DNA of 24,860 bases from DAOVIY01 sp964513365 (lineage in GTDB: Bacteria; Patescibacteriota; Minisyncoccia; UBA6257), in assembly GCA_964513365.1 (NCBI GenBank), contig CAZEMH010000007.1, forward strand, positions 1-24,860, in the 5' to 3' direction. Of this stretch, positions 6,902 through 12,866 are shown one piece after another. The notes beneath the pieces are model-generated. The model searched no databases, was not told where the DNA came from, and worked only from the letters and a program-made list of their open reading frames with translations. The position numbers and the translations under genes were made by a program. Position 1 is the stretch's first letter. Every line of letters begins with the position of its first letter.

Positions 6902-7231
6902 ATGAAAATTACGAAGGAGTTAATTGAAGGAAAAGGAATAAAATTTCTTATAGAAATTGATGGTAAAGTGGTTGGAAGAGCATTTTTATATATCCTTAAC
7001 AATAATCTCCACAAAAAACCTTTTGGATTTTTGGAAGATGTATTTATTGAGAAGGATTTAAGAGGAAAGGGAATAGGAACTGAACTGCTAAATAAAGTTA
7101 TTGATGAGGCAAAAAGAAATAAATGCTATAAAATTGTTGCTACAAGCCGGCACTCCAGGCCCAAAGTTCATAAACTTTACGAACGTATTGGGTTTCACAA
7201 TAGGGGTATTGAATTTAGGTTAGATATTTAG
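6902..7231 (+). CDS. GNAT-family N-acetyltransferase
   Basis: A 109-residue compact acetyltransferase. The acetyl-CoA binding motif is seen in LEDVFIEKDLRGKGIGTELLNKVIDEAK, with the pyrophosphate loop RGKGIG at 54-59. The second conserved stretch is KIVATSRHSRPKVHKLYERIGFHNRGIEFRL, the usual motif B region with HKLYERIGF. The protein is shorter than the 140-150 residues common in the family; the N-terminal strands are reduced. The start is decided by the strong ribosome-binding site. The substrate (protein N-terminus, amine or small molecule) cannot be inferred. It may be transcribed with the 4-TM gene upstream. Confidence 0.85.
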   Translation: MKITKELIEGKGIKFLIEIDGKVVGRAFLYILNNNLHKKPFGFLEDVFIEKDLRGKGIGTELLNKVIDEAKRNKCYKIVATSRHSRPKVHKLYERIGFHNRGIEFRLDI

Positions 7232-7319
7232 CTTGAAACTTCTTAAATGCACGAAATTGATTTTTAGGACTTGATATAAATTTTATAATTTTGAAATTAA
7301 AGAAGGAGGCATTGAGGTG

Positions 7320-7355
7320 ATGCCAAACAGAATATTTTTAAAAGGTGGCTTTTAG
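7320..7355 (+). CDS. Possible 11-residue mini-ORF ending inside a terminator
   Basis: ATG at 7320 (or GTG at 7317) opens a short frame encoding MPNRIFLKGGF and stopping at TAG 7353-7355. It is preceded by GAAGGAGG (7302-7309), one of only two strong ribosome-binding sites near any start here. Its last codons form the left arm and loop of the terminator at 7341-7366, so a ribosome finishing the frame would cover the 5' arm. A TATAAT at 7284-7289 could be its -10 box. It could be a leader peptide, a small-protein gene or a decayed remnant; I cannot tell which. Confidence 0.3.
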   Translation: MPNRIFLKGGF

Positions 7356-7366
7356 CCACCTTTTCT
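7341..7366 (+). terminator. Intrinsic terminator upstream of the RRM gene
   Basis: A 10-bp perfect stem, AAAGGTGGCT (7341-7350) with AGCCACCTTT (7354-7363), has a 3-base loop and ends in a short T-rich tail (TTTTCTATTT). It ends transcription of the GNAT/mini-ORF region just before the promoter at 7369. Confidence 0.8.
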
Positions 7367-7368
7367 AT

Positions 7369-7397
7369 TTGACAAGCGAGAATATTAAATGTATACT
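7369..7397 (+). promoter_or_regulatory. Strong sigma70-type promoter for the RRM gene
   Basis: TTGACA (7369-7374), a 17-base spacer, then TATACT (7392-7397) preceded by TG. This is one of the best promoters in the window. The predicted start near 7404 gives a leader of about 27 bases without a clear ribosome-binding site. Confidence 0.85.
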
Positions 7398-7430
7398 TCA
7401 ACAGGTCGTAAATTAAGTTAAAGTTCAAAG

Positions 7431-7691
7431 ATGAGTAATAAACTTTATGTAGGCAGTCTTTCCTATGATACTACCGAAGACGGTTTAAAAGATTTTTTTT
7501 CTGAAGCAGGAAAAGTAGAATCAGCAGCTATTATCACAGATAAATTTTCTGGAAGATCAAAGGGATTTGGTTTTGTGGAAATGTCATCTGAAGAAGAAGC
7601 TAAAAAAGCCGTTGAAATGTTTAATGGTAAAGAATTAGACGGAAGAACAATCATAGTTGATGAAGCAAAGCCAATGAAGAAAAGTTTTTAA
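7431..7691 (+). CDS. RRM-domain RNA-binding protein
   Basis: An 86-residue protein that is essentially one RNA recognition motif. RNP2 LYVGSL is at 5-10 and RNP1 KGFGFVEM at 44-51; the aromatic residues Tyr6, Phe46 and Phe48 are the expected RNA-stacking positions. It resembles the single-RRM proteins (Rbp type) of cyanobacteria and many Patescibacteria, often abundant and stress- or cold-linked. It lacks the Gly-rich tail seen in some relatives. It is a stand-alone unit between a consensus promoter and a strong terminator, which suggests high expression. Its RNA targets are unknown. Confidence 0.93.
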   Translation: MSNKLYVGSLSYDTTEDGLKDFFSEAGKVESAAIITDKFSGRSKGFGFVEMSSEEEAKKAVEMFNGKELDGRTIIVDEAKPMKKSF

Positions 7692-7712
7692 TTAAATTTT
7701 CTTCTAAATACG

Positions 7713-7739
7713 AAAAGAGCCCGAAAGGGCTCTTTTTTT
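7713..7739 (+). terminator. Intrinsic terminator of the RRM gene
   Basis: AAAAGAGCCC (7713-7722) pairs with GGGCTCTTTT (7727-7736) around a GAAA tetraloop and runs into a T-tract to 7739. A textbook terminator. Confidence 0.95.
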
Positions 7740-7759
7740 ATTCAAAGGATTGGATTATG

Positions 7760-7768
7760 TGTTATGAT
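7760..7768 (+). promoter_or_regulatory. Extended -10 promoter for the 2-TM/YbjQ pair
   Basis: TG-T-TATGAT (7760-7768) gives a start near 7775, 14 bases before the ATG at 7789. A TATAAT at 7781-7786 is an alternative, but would start transcription inside the gene. The string TGTGTTATGATAAA closely resembles TGTGTTATAATAAA at 19427-19439. Confidence 0.5.
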
Positions 7769-7788
7769 AAATGAAGATAATATAATTA

Positions 7789-8004
7789 ATGAAAATATTA
7801 AAAACTATAGGATTATTAATTTTTTGTTTCTGCCTTTTAGCATTAACAGGATTTAGTATTCATGAATTTTTAAAAGATTCCACAGTTCCATTTATGGTAA
7901 AGTGGGGGAGTGTCGGTTTGATTTTAGGAATGATTATAATTATAATTTCTTTGATTATGGAAAGGATTAAAGATAATAAAAATAATAAAATATATAAAAA
8001 ATGA
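7789..8004 (+). CDS. Small two-helix membrane protein
   Basis: A 71-residue protein with hydrophobic helices at about 3-24 and 33-57 and a very basic, Asn/Lys-rich C-terminal tail (RIKDNKNNKIYKK), which should lie in the cytoplasm. No family is recognised. Its TGA stop overlaps the start of the YbjQ gene by 4 bases (ATGA), so the two are translationally coupled and probably functionally linked. It may be a membrane anchor or partner for the YbjQ-family protein; this is inference from position only. Confidence 0.6.
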   Translation: MKILKTIGLLIFCFCLLALTGFSIHEFLKDSTVPFMVKWGSVGLILGMIIIIISLIMERIKDNKNNKIYKK

Positions 8005-8318
8005 TTATTGTTACTAGTGATCAAATTTTTGGTCAAAATATTAAAGAAACTCTTGGCTTGGTTAAAGGAAGCACTATTAGAGCAAAACACATTGGTAAAG
8101 ATATTTTAGCTGGTTTCAGAAATATTGTTGGCGGGGAAATAAAAGAATATACAGAGGCTTTTAATGAGGCGAGAGAGGTTGCTATAGAAAGAATGAAAAA
8201 GAATGCTGATGAATTAGGAGCTGATGCAATTATCGGAGTACGTTTTAGTACTTCTGCTATTATGTCTGGTGCAGCTGAGCTTCTTGTCTATGGAACGGCA
8301 GTAAAATTAGAAAAATAG
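8001..8318 (+). CDS. YbjQ/UPF0145 family protein
   Basis: A 105-residue protein of the YbjQ (UPF0145, DUF74) family. It shows VTSDQIFGQNIKETLGLVKGSTIRAKHIGKDILAGFRNIVGGEIKEYTEAFNEAR followed by GADAIIGVRFSTSAI. This is the complete family pattern, including the invariant GGEIKEYT and GADAIIGVRF segments. Family members form homopentamers and are listed as putative heavy-metal-binding proteins; the role is unproven. It overlaps the upstream 2-TM gene by 4 bases and is followed by a terminator, so the two form one operon. Confidence 0.92.
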   Translation: MIIVTSDQIFGQNIKETLGLVKGSTIRAKHIGKDILAGFRNIVGGEIKEYTEAFNEAREVAIERMKKNADELGADAIIGVRFSTSAIMSGAAELLVYGTAVKLEK

Positions 8319-8343
8319 AATTAATCATAAATCAGAAAAAACC

Positions 8344-8372
8344 AAAATACAGGAAATTATTTCCTGTATTTT
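8344..8372 (+). terminator. Intrinsic terminator after the YbjQ gene
   Basis: A 12-bp perfect stem, AAAATACAGGAA (8344-8355) with TTCCTGTATTTT (8361-8372), has a 5-base loop. The symmetrical A/T ends could make it act on either strand. Confidence 0.75.
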
Positions 8373-8389
8373 AATATATGCACTAGCTC

Positions 8390-8418
8390 TTGACTTTTAA
8401 CAATTATGGGTATATACT
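8390..8418 (+). promoter_or_regulatory. Promoter of the DUF5320 gene
   Basis: TTGACT (8390-8395), a 17-base spacer, then TATACT (8413-8418). The start would be near 8425, leaving a 58-base leader. The -10 hexamer lies inside the palindrome at 8404-8423. Confidence 0.8.
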
Positions 8419-8423
8419 CATAA
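8404..8423. promoter_or_regulatory. Probable operator palindrome over the -10 box
   Basis: TTATGGGTATATACTCATAA is a 20-bp inverted repeat with only one mismatched pair (position 6 against 15). It completely covers the -10 element TATACT, so a bound dimeric regulator would block RNA polymerase. The adjacent DUF134 gene encodes a helix-turn-helix protein and is the obvious candidate regulator; this link is inferred. Confidence 0.65.
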
Positions 8424-8424
8424 T

Positions 8425-8454
8425 AGATAGTTTAGTACAAAGGTCGGACTATCT
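8425..8454 (+). other. Possible leader hairpin before the DUF5320 gene
   Basis: AGATAGT (8425-8431) can pair with ACTATCT (8448-8454) around a 16-base loop. It begins at the predicted transcription start, so it would form the very 5' end of the mRNA. It could stabilise the transcript or be part of a small regulatory element; a 7-bp AT-rich stem may also be chance. Confidence 0.35.
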
Positions 8455-8482
8455 CGTAATTATAAATCTATAAACTAGAATT

Positions 8483-8761
8483 ATGCCAAGATTCGACGGA
8501 ACTGGTCCTTTAGGATTTGGTCCTGGCACTGGCTGGGGCATGGGCCCATGTGGTGCTGGAATAGGATGGGGAAGAGGTTTTGGTCGTGGATTTCGTAGAT
8601 TCTGGGGCTATAATATGCCATACCCAAGTTACAATCCACCATACCCAACCCGTATTACAAGAAAAGAAGAAATTGAGATGTTGAATGATGAAACCGAGGC
8701 TTTAAAAGAAGAGTTGAAAGCAGTAGAAGAACGATTAGCCGAATTAAAGGATCAGAAATAA
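8483..8761 (+). CDS. DUF5320-type Gly-rich small protein
   Basis: A 92-residue protein beginning MPRFDGTGPLGFGPGTGWGMGPCGAG, followed by Gly/Arg/Phe-rich sequence, a Pro/Tyr stretch, and a C-terminal charged helix (EEIEMLNDETEALKEELKAVEERLAELKD) that should form a coiled coil. This is the DUF5320 layout. In many anaerobes such genes sit with DUF134 regulators and dinitrogenase-iron-molybdenum-cofactor-like proteins, suggesting a link to metal or iron-sulfur clusters. No NifB/NifX-like gene is present here. The function is unknown. The single Cys at 23 is in the Gly-rich head. It is transcribed from a palindrome-covered promoter and followed by a terminator. Confidence 0.8.
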   Translation: MPRFDGTGPLGFGPGTGWGMGPCGAGIGWGRGFGRGFRRFWGYNMPYPSYNPPYPTRITRKEEIEMLNDETEALKEELKAVEERLAELKDQK

Positions 8762-8776
8762 AAGAAGGTTGATTAT

Positions 8777-8817
8777 CCAGCTCTTTCTGAAAAGAGGGAG
8801 CTGGTAAGGCCTTTTTT
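8777..8817 (+). terminator. Intrinsic terminator between the DUF5320 and DUF134 genes
   Basis: A 12-bp stem (two G-T pairs) with a GAAA loop spans 8777-8804: CCAGCTCTTTCT pairs with AGAGGGAGCTGG. Eight bases later comes a T-run (8812-8817). The distance to the T-run is longer than usual, so termination may be partial. Confidence 0.65.
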
Positions 8818-8824
8818 GTATAAT
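8816..8824 (+). promoter_or_regulatory. Promoter of the DUF134 gene
   Basis: TTG-TATAAT (hexamer 8819-8824) follows directly from the T-run of the preceding terminator. The predicted start near 8831 leaves a leader of about 9 bases before ATG 8840, which rules out the TTG at 8816 as translation start. Confidence 0.55.
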
Positions 8825-8839
8825 ATTAATAATTTTATT

Positions 8840-9118
8840 ATGCCAAGACCAAGACTTTGTCGGAGAATTAGATTTAATACAAATATAACATACTTTAAAC
8901 CTCAAGGTGTGCCGATGAGATTTTTAGAAATCGTAGAATTAACTGCTGAAGAAATGGAGGCTTTAAGATTGAAAAATATAAAAGATTTAGATCAGGAACA
9001 AGCAGCTAAAGAAATGAATACATCGCAAAGTACTTTTCAAAGGATTTTATCTTCATCTTACAAGAAAATATCAGATGCTTTGATAAATGGTAAAGCTATA
9101 AAAATAATTTGTGGATAA
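8840..9118 (+). CDS. DUF134-family helix-turn-helix regulator
   Basis: A 92-residue predicted DNA-binding protein. It starts MPRPRLCRRIRFNTNITYFKP, the typical DUF134 opening (PRPR..R), followed by LTAEEMEALRLKNIKDLDQEQAAKEMNTSQSTFQRILSSSYKKISDALINGKAIKI. The sigma-factor-like helix-turn-helix covers roughly residues 48-80. The Cys near residue 7 and the terminal ICG are features of the family. The start at 8840 is chosen because it matches the family N-terminus and lies after the predicted transcription start. It is likely to regulate the neighbouring DUF5320 gene through the 8404-8423 palindrome (inference). The stop codon TAA at 9116-9118 is followed by an AT-rich region. Confidence 0.85.
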   Translation: MPRPRLCRRIRFNTNITYFKPQGVPMRFLEIVELTAEEMEALRLKNIKDLDQEQAAKEMNTSQSTFQRILSSSYKKISDALINGKAIKIICG

Positions 9119-9178
9119 TATGGGGATAATCTTTTAAGATTTAATTGGAAATTTATATTCTTTGCCTTATTTAAGCTA

Positions 9179-9212
9179 AAAAATCTTCTATTTAAAATAG
9201 GGGATTTTTAAT
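9179..9212 (+). terminator. Intrinsic terminator after the DUF134 gene
   Basis: AAAAATCTTCTATTT (9179-9193) can pair with AAATAGGGGATTTTT (9195-9209) through a 15-bp register with two G-T pairs; the innermost pairs must open to form a loop. The T-tract is part of the right arm. The rest of 9119-9178 holds only a small AATCTT/AAGATT inverted repeat (9128-9141). Confidence 0.6.
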
Positions 9213-9221
9213 TTTCTTTAC

Positions 9222-9251
9222 TTGACTTAATGTATAAATAGGGAGTAAAAT
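9222..9251 (+). promoter_or_regulatory. Promoter of the mraZ (dcw) operon
   Basis: TTGACT (9222-9227), an 18-base spacer, then TAAAAT (9246-9251). The predicted start near 9258 leaves a leader of about 69 bases that contains the GTGG repeats. A TATAAA at 9233-9238 is too close to the -35. Confidence 0.7.
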
Positions 9252-9285
9252 GGAAGAAAGTGGATAGATGTGGATAAGTGTGGGG
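9250..9285 (+). promoter_or_regulatory. MraZ-box operator: GTGG repeats at 10-bp spacing
   Basis: GTGG occurs at 9260, 9270 and 9280, with a weaker ATGG in register at 9250. In Escherichia coli and Mycoplasma, MraZ binds direct (G)TGG(G) repeats of about 10-bp period just upstream of its own gene. The array starts at the end of the -10 box and precedes mraZ at 9327, so autoregulation of the dcw operon is expected. A further GTGG at 9301 is out of register. Confidence 0.75.
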
Positions 9286-9326
9286 ATAAATGAGTTTTTT
9301 GTGGAAAACCTAAAAATTTATTGAGC

Positions 9327-9758
9327 ATGTTTATTGGAGAATATTATTACACAATAGATCCAAAAGGAAGAATAGCAATACCTTCTAAATTAAGAAAGAT
9401 TCTTTTTAAAGGTGGGGTTATTACAAAAGGATTAGATAATTGTCTTTTTATTTTTTCTTTAAAAGATTGGCAGCAAATGGCAGAAAAAATAAAGGGTTTG
9501 CCTTTAAGCCAATCTAATTCTCGGGCTTTTTCTAGATTAATGCTTGCAGGAGCAATGAATATAAAACTAGATAGTCAAGGAAGGATTCTTGTCCCTGATT
9601 ATTTAAGAAAATATGTAGGATTAAAAAAGAAAATTGTTTTGGCAGGTGTTTATAATCGTCTAGAAGTTTGGGATGAAAAAGAATGGGAAAAATATAAAAA
9701 GAGGACAGAGAAAGAATCAGGTGACATTGCGGAACAATTAGGAGATTTGGGGATATAA
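9327..9758 (+). CDS. mraZ: Transcriptional regulator MraZ
   Basis: A 143-residue protein with two SpoVT/AbrB-like swapped-hairpin repeats, each with the DxxGR motif (D11-R15, DPKGRIAIPSKLR; D82-R86, DSQGRILVPDYLR). MraZ forms ring oligomers that bind tandem repeats before its own operon and control division and cell-wall genes. The start at ATG 9327 gives the family N-terminus MFIGEYYYTIDPKGR; a TTG six bases earlier is unlikely. Its operator array is visible at 9250-9285. It is the first gene of the dcw cluster, 6 bases before rsmH. Confidence 0.95.
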   Translation: MFIGEYYYTIDPKGRIAIPSKLRKILFKGGVITKGLDNCLFIFSLKDWQQMAEKIKGLPLSQSNSRAFSRLMLAGAMNIKLDSQGRILVPDYLRKYVGLKKKIVLAGVYNRLEVWDEKEWEKYKKRTEKESGDIAEQLGDLGI

Positions 9759-9764
9759 AATATT

Positions 9765-10646
9765 ATGCATGTTCCAGTACTTTTAAAAGAAGTAATTCAT
9801 TATTTAAACCCGCAGGCAAATAAAAATTTTATTGATGCTACTGCAGGCGAAGGAGGGCATGGGCTTGCCATCCTTAGAAAGAATGGTCCAAATGGTAAAT
9901 TGCTGAATATTGAAGTAAATTCTGGCATCTATAAAATTCTGCAAGAAAAAATGTCAGAAATGTCTAAAAGAGTGATTCTCGTCAATGATTCTTATATTAA
10001 TCTAGAAAAGATTGTTGAGAAGAATGATTTCAAGCCAGTTCATGGGATTTTGTTTGACTTGGGGATATGCTCATGGCACTTAGAAACATCAGGAAAAGGA
10101 TTTTCATATTTAAAGGATGAACCATTGGATATGCGATTTGATTCTGAGAATGATTTAACGGCTGCAGAGATTGTAAACACTTGGGAGATAGAAAAAATTG
10201 AAGAAATTTTAAAAGAATTTGGGGAAGAAAAATATGCGCATCGAATTTCTTTAGCAATTAAGGAAGCGCGAAAGAAGAAAAGAATTATTGGAACTCAGCA
10301 ATTAGTAGATATTTTAAAAAGAACTCTTCCTAAAAATTATGATAATAGAAAAATACATTTTGCGAGACGGACATTTCAAGGTTTACGGATTGCTGTAAAT
10401 GATGAATTGCAGACAATAGAAAAAGGGATTGAACAGGCTATTAAAATATTAGAGCCAGATGGAAGAATAGTAGTAATATCGTTTCATTCTTTAGAAGATA
10501 GGATTGTAAAAAATATTTTTAGAGAAAAAGCTAAAATTGGAAAATTAAATATCCTTACTAAAAAACCAATAACTCCTAATTTAGAAGAAATTAAAAATAA
10601 TTCACGTTCCCGTTCTGCTAAATTACGAGCTGCTCAAAAAATATAA
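9765..10646 (+). CDS. rsmH: 16S rRNA (cytosine-1402 N4) methyltransferase RsmH
   Basis: A 293-residue SAM-dependent methyltransferase (formerly MraW) that modifies C1402 in the decoding centre of 16S rRNA. The N-terminus MHVPVLLKEVIHYL and the SAM-binding motif FIDATAGEGGHG (22-33) are typical. Later motifs are GILFDLGICSWHLE, GKGFSYLKDEPLDMRFD, ARRTFQGLRIAVNDEL and the C-terminal NSRSRSAKLRAAQ. Length is slightly below the usual 300-310. It is second in the dcw cluster, in the standard position after mraZ. Confidence 0.96.
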   Translation: MHVPVLLKEVIHYLNPQANKNFIDATAGEGGHGLAILRKNGPNGKLLNIEVNSGIYKILQEKMSEMSKRVILVNDSYINLEKIVEKNDFKPVHGILFDLGICSWHLETSGKGFSYLKDEPLDMRFDSENDLTAAEIVNTWEIEKIEEILKEFGEEKYAHRISLAIKEARKKKRIIGTQQLVDILKRTLPKNYDNRKIHFARRTFQGLRIAVNDELQTIEKGIEQAIKILEPDGRIVVISFHSLEDRIVKNIFREKAKIGKLNILTKKPITPNLEEIKNNSRSRSAKLRAAQKI

Positions 10647-10669
10647 ATTATAAATAATTAATTTTATCC

Positions 10670-11077
10670 ATGACAACTATCTATAATTACAATAAAAAGA
10701 ATAAAAAACCTTTGGCTGTTTTAAGTTTTGGTAGAAGATATAGTTCGCGCAGGGGGAGAAAATTACAATATTTTGTTAATGAGGCAGGGGAGTATCTCGG
10801 CCATATTAAATTAGTTATTCTTCTTTTAATTCCGTTTTTAATAATTGGAGGATATTGGCTAATACTTTTTGGAAAGAATATCTCGCTTAATTACAAGATT
10901 CATAATTTAAAAAATGAAATAAGTCAGGCTGAAAAAGATATTGATCTTTTAACAGAAAAATCTACATTTGTTATTTCTTCTCAGGAAATAGAAAAATGGG
11001 CTCAAGATAATGATTTTGTGGAAGTAGAGCATATTTCTTACTTAAATCTGACAAATGATAATTTAGCCCAAAGATAG
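10670..11077 (+). CDS. FtsL/DivIC-like septum protein
   Basis: A 135-residue bitopic membrane protein with a basic cytoplasmic N-terminus (1-45), one membrane helix at about 47-67, then a predicted coiled coil (about 72-95, SLNYKIHNLKNEISQAEKDIDLLTEK) and a short extracellular tail. There is little sequence conservation, as is normal for FtsL. The call rests on this topology and on the slot between rsmH and ftsI, where ftsL sits in most dcw clusters. FtsL helps activate septal peptidoglycan synthesis with FtsB/DivIC and FtsW-FtsI. The tail WAQDNDFVEVEHISYL resembles the conserved A-x-x-x-G-x-x region near the FtsL C-terminus. Confidence 0.7.
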   Translation: MTTIYNYNKKNKKPLAVLSFGRRYSSRRGRKLQYFVNEAGEYLGHIKLVILLLIPFLIIGGYWLILFGKNISLNYKIHNLKNEISQAEKDIDLLTEKSTFVISSQEIEKWAQDNDFVEVEHISYLNLTNDNLAQR

Positions 11078-11084
11078 GTTCTTT

Positions 11085-12863
11085 ATGAGAAGAAAAAACA
11101 AAAAAATTTTTAAAAGAATCGCAAAAAATAGCTATTATTCTCAAGGAAGAATTTCGTTTATTCATTTTTTATTCATTGCTTTCTTTTTAGTTTTAGGTTA
11201 TCGGCTCTATAATATTCAGATAAAAGAGAGCTCAAAATTTGTAAAGGAAGCACAAGCTCTTCATGATACGACTGCAGTATTAATCCCTGAAAGGGGTTTA
11301 ATTTATTTTCAGGATAAAAACAAAGAATATACTGCCGTTGCTATTAACAAAAAATATTATTCACTTTTTGCAATTCCAAAAGAGATAGAAAACCCAGAAG
11401 AAACAAGCAAGCTATTATCCAAAATTATTCCTTTATCTTATGAACAAATCTTTTCACGCTTGAATAAAGATAATGATCCATATGAGCCTCTTCTTAAGAA
11501 AATTGAAGATGATGATTTGATTGATAAAATTAAAAGCAGTGAAATAAAAGGTATCTATCTTAGGGAAGAGAGTTATCGTTATTATCCATTAGGTTCTTCT
11601 GCTGCTCAGGTAATTGGATTTGTTGCAGAAGCAGATGATGGATTGATTAAGGGGCGTTATGGATTGGAATCTTATTATGATGCTATTCTTTCTGGACGAA
11701 AAGGTATTTTTAAGGGAATCAAGGACGCATTAGGGCGTTTGGTGCGTTCTAATTTTTCTGAAGAAGAAAAAACTGTTGAAGGACTTTCTATCCAGACTAC
11801 AATAGATAAAAATATTCAATTTAACGCTGAAAAAGTTTTAAAAAATTTAATAAAATACAGGGAGGCAAGCAAAGGCACGATTATTGTAATGGAAGTTAAA
11901 ACTGGCAGAATTTTAGCATTAGCTAATTTTCCAACATTTGACCTTAATAATTTTTCTGAGATAGAGGATTATTCGATTTTTAAGAATTTTGCCACAGAAG
12001 AAAGATATGAACCTGGCTCTGTGATAAAGCCCTTTACTATGGCAGCAGGTCTAGATACTGGTAAAGTTACTCCTGATACTACGTATGTTGATAAGGGGTA
12101 TTATGAAGTTGGAGGTTATCGTATAACTAATTACAAAAATCAAGTTCATGGAAAATCTACAATGCGGAATGTTTTGGAGTATTCTATAAATACCGGAGCT
12201 ATTTTTGTTTCTGAACAAGTTGGAAATGAAACATTAAGAAAATATTTTAAAAAATTTGGCTTTGCAGAAATAACAGGAATAGACTTGCCTTCAGAAATTA
12301 CTGGAGATTTATCTAATTTAGAATATCCAAAATCAAATCCTACTTATTTTGCAACCGCTTCTTATGGAGATGGAATATCTGTTACTCCTGCAGAATTAAT
12401 TAAGGCTTATGCGATTATTGCAAATAAAGGGCGTTTGGTAACTCCATATTTAATAGAAAGCACAAGAGATAAAACAGGCAATTGTACTTCCTTGATATCT
12501 ACTGAATATTTATTAAATCCCAAACAAATAATTAAGCAGGAAACCGCTGAAACTTTAACTTCTATGTTGGTAGGAGTAATTGAAAATGGTTATGGAGGCA
12601 ATGCTAAAATTAAAGGCTATAGTTTGGCTGGTAAGACCGGTACTTCTTTTGTCTCTTTGGAGGGCAAAAAAGGATATTCAGAGGATGTAGTTCATACATT
12701 TGTAGGATTTTTTCCAGCATCAAATCCTGAGTATATTATCCTGGTAAAAATGGATAAACCGCAATGGGGAAAAGATGCTGCCAGCCATACAGTTACTTTA
12801 GCATTTAAAGAAGTTGAACGATTTTTAATAAATTATTATAATATTCCTCCAGACGAGATCTAA
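11085..12863 (+). CDS. ftsI: Peptidoglycan transpeptidase FtsI / penicillin-binding protein 2
   Basis: A 592-residue class B penicillin-binding protein that cross-links septal peptidoglycan outside the cell. It has an N-terminal membrane anchor (about 23-41), a dimerisation/pedestal domain (LIPERGLIY near 66-74; YPLGSSAAQVIGFV near 167-180; GRYGLESYYD near 190-199) and a transpeptidase domain. All three catalytic motifs are intact: SVIK with nucleophile Ser312, SIN at 367-369, and KTGT at 517-520. No PASTA domains are present. It follows the ftsL-like gene by 7 bases and precedes murF by 3, so co-transcription is near certain. Confidence 0.93.
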   Translation: MRRKNKKIFKRIAKNSYYSQGRISFIHFLFIAFFLVLGYRLYNIQIKESSKFVKEAQALHDTTAVLIPERGLIYFQDKNKEYTAVAINKKYYSLFAIPKEIENPEETSKLLSKIIPLSYEQIFSRLNKDNDPYEPLLKKIEDDDLIDKIKSSEIKGIYLREESYRYYPLGSSAAQVIGFVAEADDGLIKGRYGLESYYDAILSGRKGIFKGIKDALGRLVRSNFSEEEKTVEGLSIQTTIDKNIQFNAEKVLKNLIKYREASKGTIIVMEVKTGRILALANFPTFDLNNFSEIEDYSIFKNFATEERYEPGSVIKPFTMAAGLDTGKVTPDTTYVDKGYYEVGGYRITNYKNQVHGKSTMRNVLEYSINTGAIFVSEQVGNETLRKYFKKFGFAEITGIDLPSEITGDLSNLEYPKSNPTYFATASYGDGISVTPAELIKAYAIIANKGRLVTPYLIESTRDKTGNCTSLISTEYLLNPKQIIKQETAETLTSMLVGVIENGYGGNAKIKGYSLAGKTGTSFVSLEGKKGYSEDVVHTFVGFFPASNPEYIILVKMDKPQWGKDAASHTVTLAFKEVERFLINYYNIPPDEI

Positions 12864-12866
12864 ATT

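Noticed and set aside
8816..8839. TTG start giving eight extra residues on the DUF134 protein
   Set aside because: The bases are the terminator T-run and the -10 box; the family begins MPRPR at 8840.
9110..9278. TGTGGATAA (DnaA-box complement) at 9110-9118 and 9270-9278, suggesting a replication origin
   Set aside because: The first lies in the DUF134 stop region. The second belongs to the 10-bp GTGG array in front of mraZ, which explains it better. No dnaA/dnaN or AT-rich unwinding cluster is nearby.
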